A stretch of 64,000 bases of DNA from Rheinheimera aquimaris (GTDB lineage Bacteria > Pseudomonadota > Gammaproteobacteria > Enterobacterales > Alteromonadaceae), in contig NZ_JAJAVQ010000002.1 in assembly GCF_020531985.1 (NCBI RefSeq), positions 847,291-911,290 on the forward strand, given 5' to 3'. A program made the position numbers and the translations under genes. Below, in pieces: positions 64,000-64,000 of the stretch (the first letter of the stretch is position 1; each line of letters starts with the position of its first letter). The notes beneath the pieces are model-generated. The model did no database searches, was not told where the DNA came from, and saw only the letters and a list, made by a program, of their open reading frames with translations.

Positions 64000-64000
64000 T

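Overview
The window reads as a chromosome segment of a gammaproteobacterium of the Alteromonadales/Chromatiales-like group. A Rheinheimera/Arsukibacterium/Alishewanella-type host is my inference from the gene set, the near-50% GC impression and the close similarity of housekeeping proteins to those of enterics; I could not search a database. It contains no rRNA, tRNA, CRISPR array or recognisable insertion sequence.

Layout. (1) 1-1.9 kb holds two toxin-antitoxin modules, a RelBE/ParDE-like pair cut by the window edge and a HepT/MntA pair, flanking a cold-shock/DUF1294 membrane protein. (2) 1.9-11.9 kb is a conserved core block: nadC divergent from ampD-ampE, then pdhR-aceE-aceF and lpd, with two PdhR-type operators before pdhR and a terminator between aceF and lpd. 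(3) 11.9-20 kb is accessory: an AT-rich dGTPase-like HD protein, two related membrane-anchored NERD proteins, a possible membrane-toxin/immunity cassette, a ccdAB module and a YqaA-type protein. (4) 20-37.4 kb is mixed accessory metabolism and sensing: PepSY protein, carbonic anhydrase, a two-component system, glutaminase, a LURP-one-like protein, a periplasmic binding protein, a TetR-HlyD-ABC export operon, a diguanylate cyclase, a DUF3612/ScfR-like regulator and a DUF2157-DUF4401-GDYXXLXY operon. (5) 37.5-43.8 kb carries an M13 peptidase and acnB...yacL, with a double-glycine bacteriocin-like peptide and a small membrane protein wedged between acnB and yacL. (6) 43.8-55.4 kb has a very large propeller-type sensor kinase, glnK-amtB behind a sigma-54/NtrC promoter, and the cytochrome bd block cydABX-cydDC, including the 37-residue cydX. 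(7) 55.5-60.7 kb groups an RpiR-family regulator, a TonB-dependent receptor and anmK, suggesting a cell-wall sugar theme that echoes ampD. (8) 60.8-64 kb has an EF-hand peptide and a MerR regulator lying between two genes (a cupin and an MFS transporter) whose promoters carry the same operator and the 19-bp spacer typical of MerR control.

The most interesting items are the bacteriocin-like insertion between acnB and yacL, the two-promoter MerR circuit, the toxin/immunity-like cassette at 14.4-16.5 kb, the twin NERD proteins of which one has lost catalytic residues, and several strongly folded intergenic repeats. Compared with the E. coli order (lpd near acnB and yacL), about 28 kb is interposed here between lpd and acnB.
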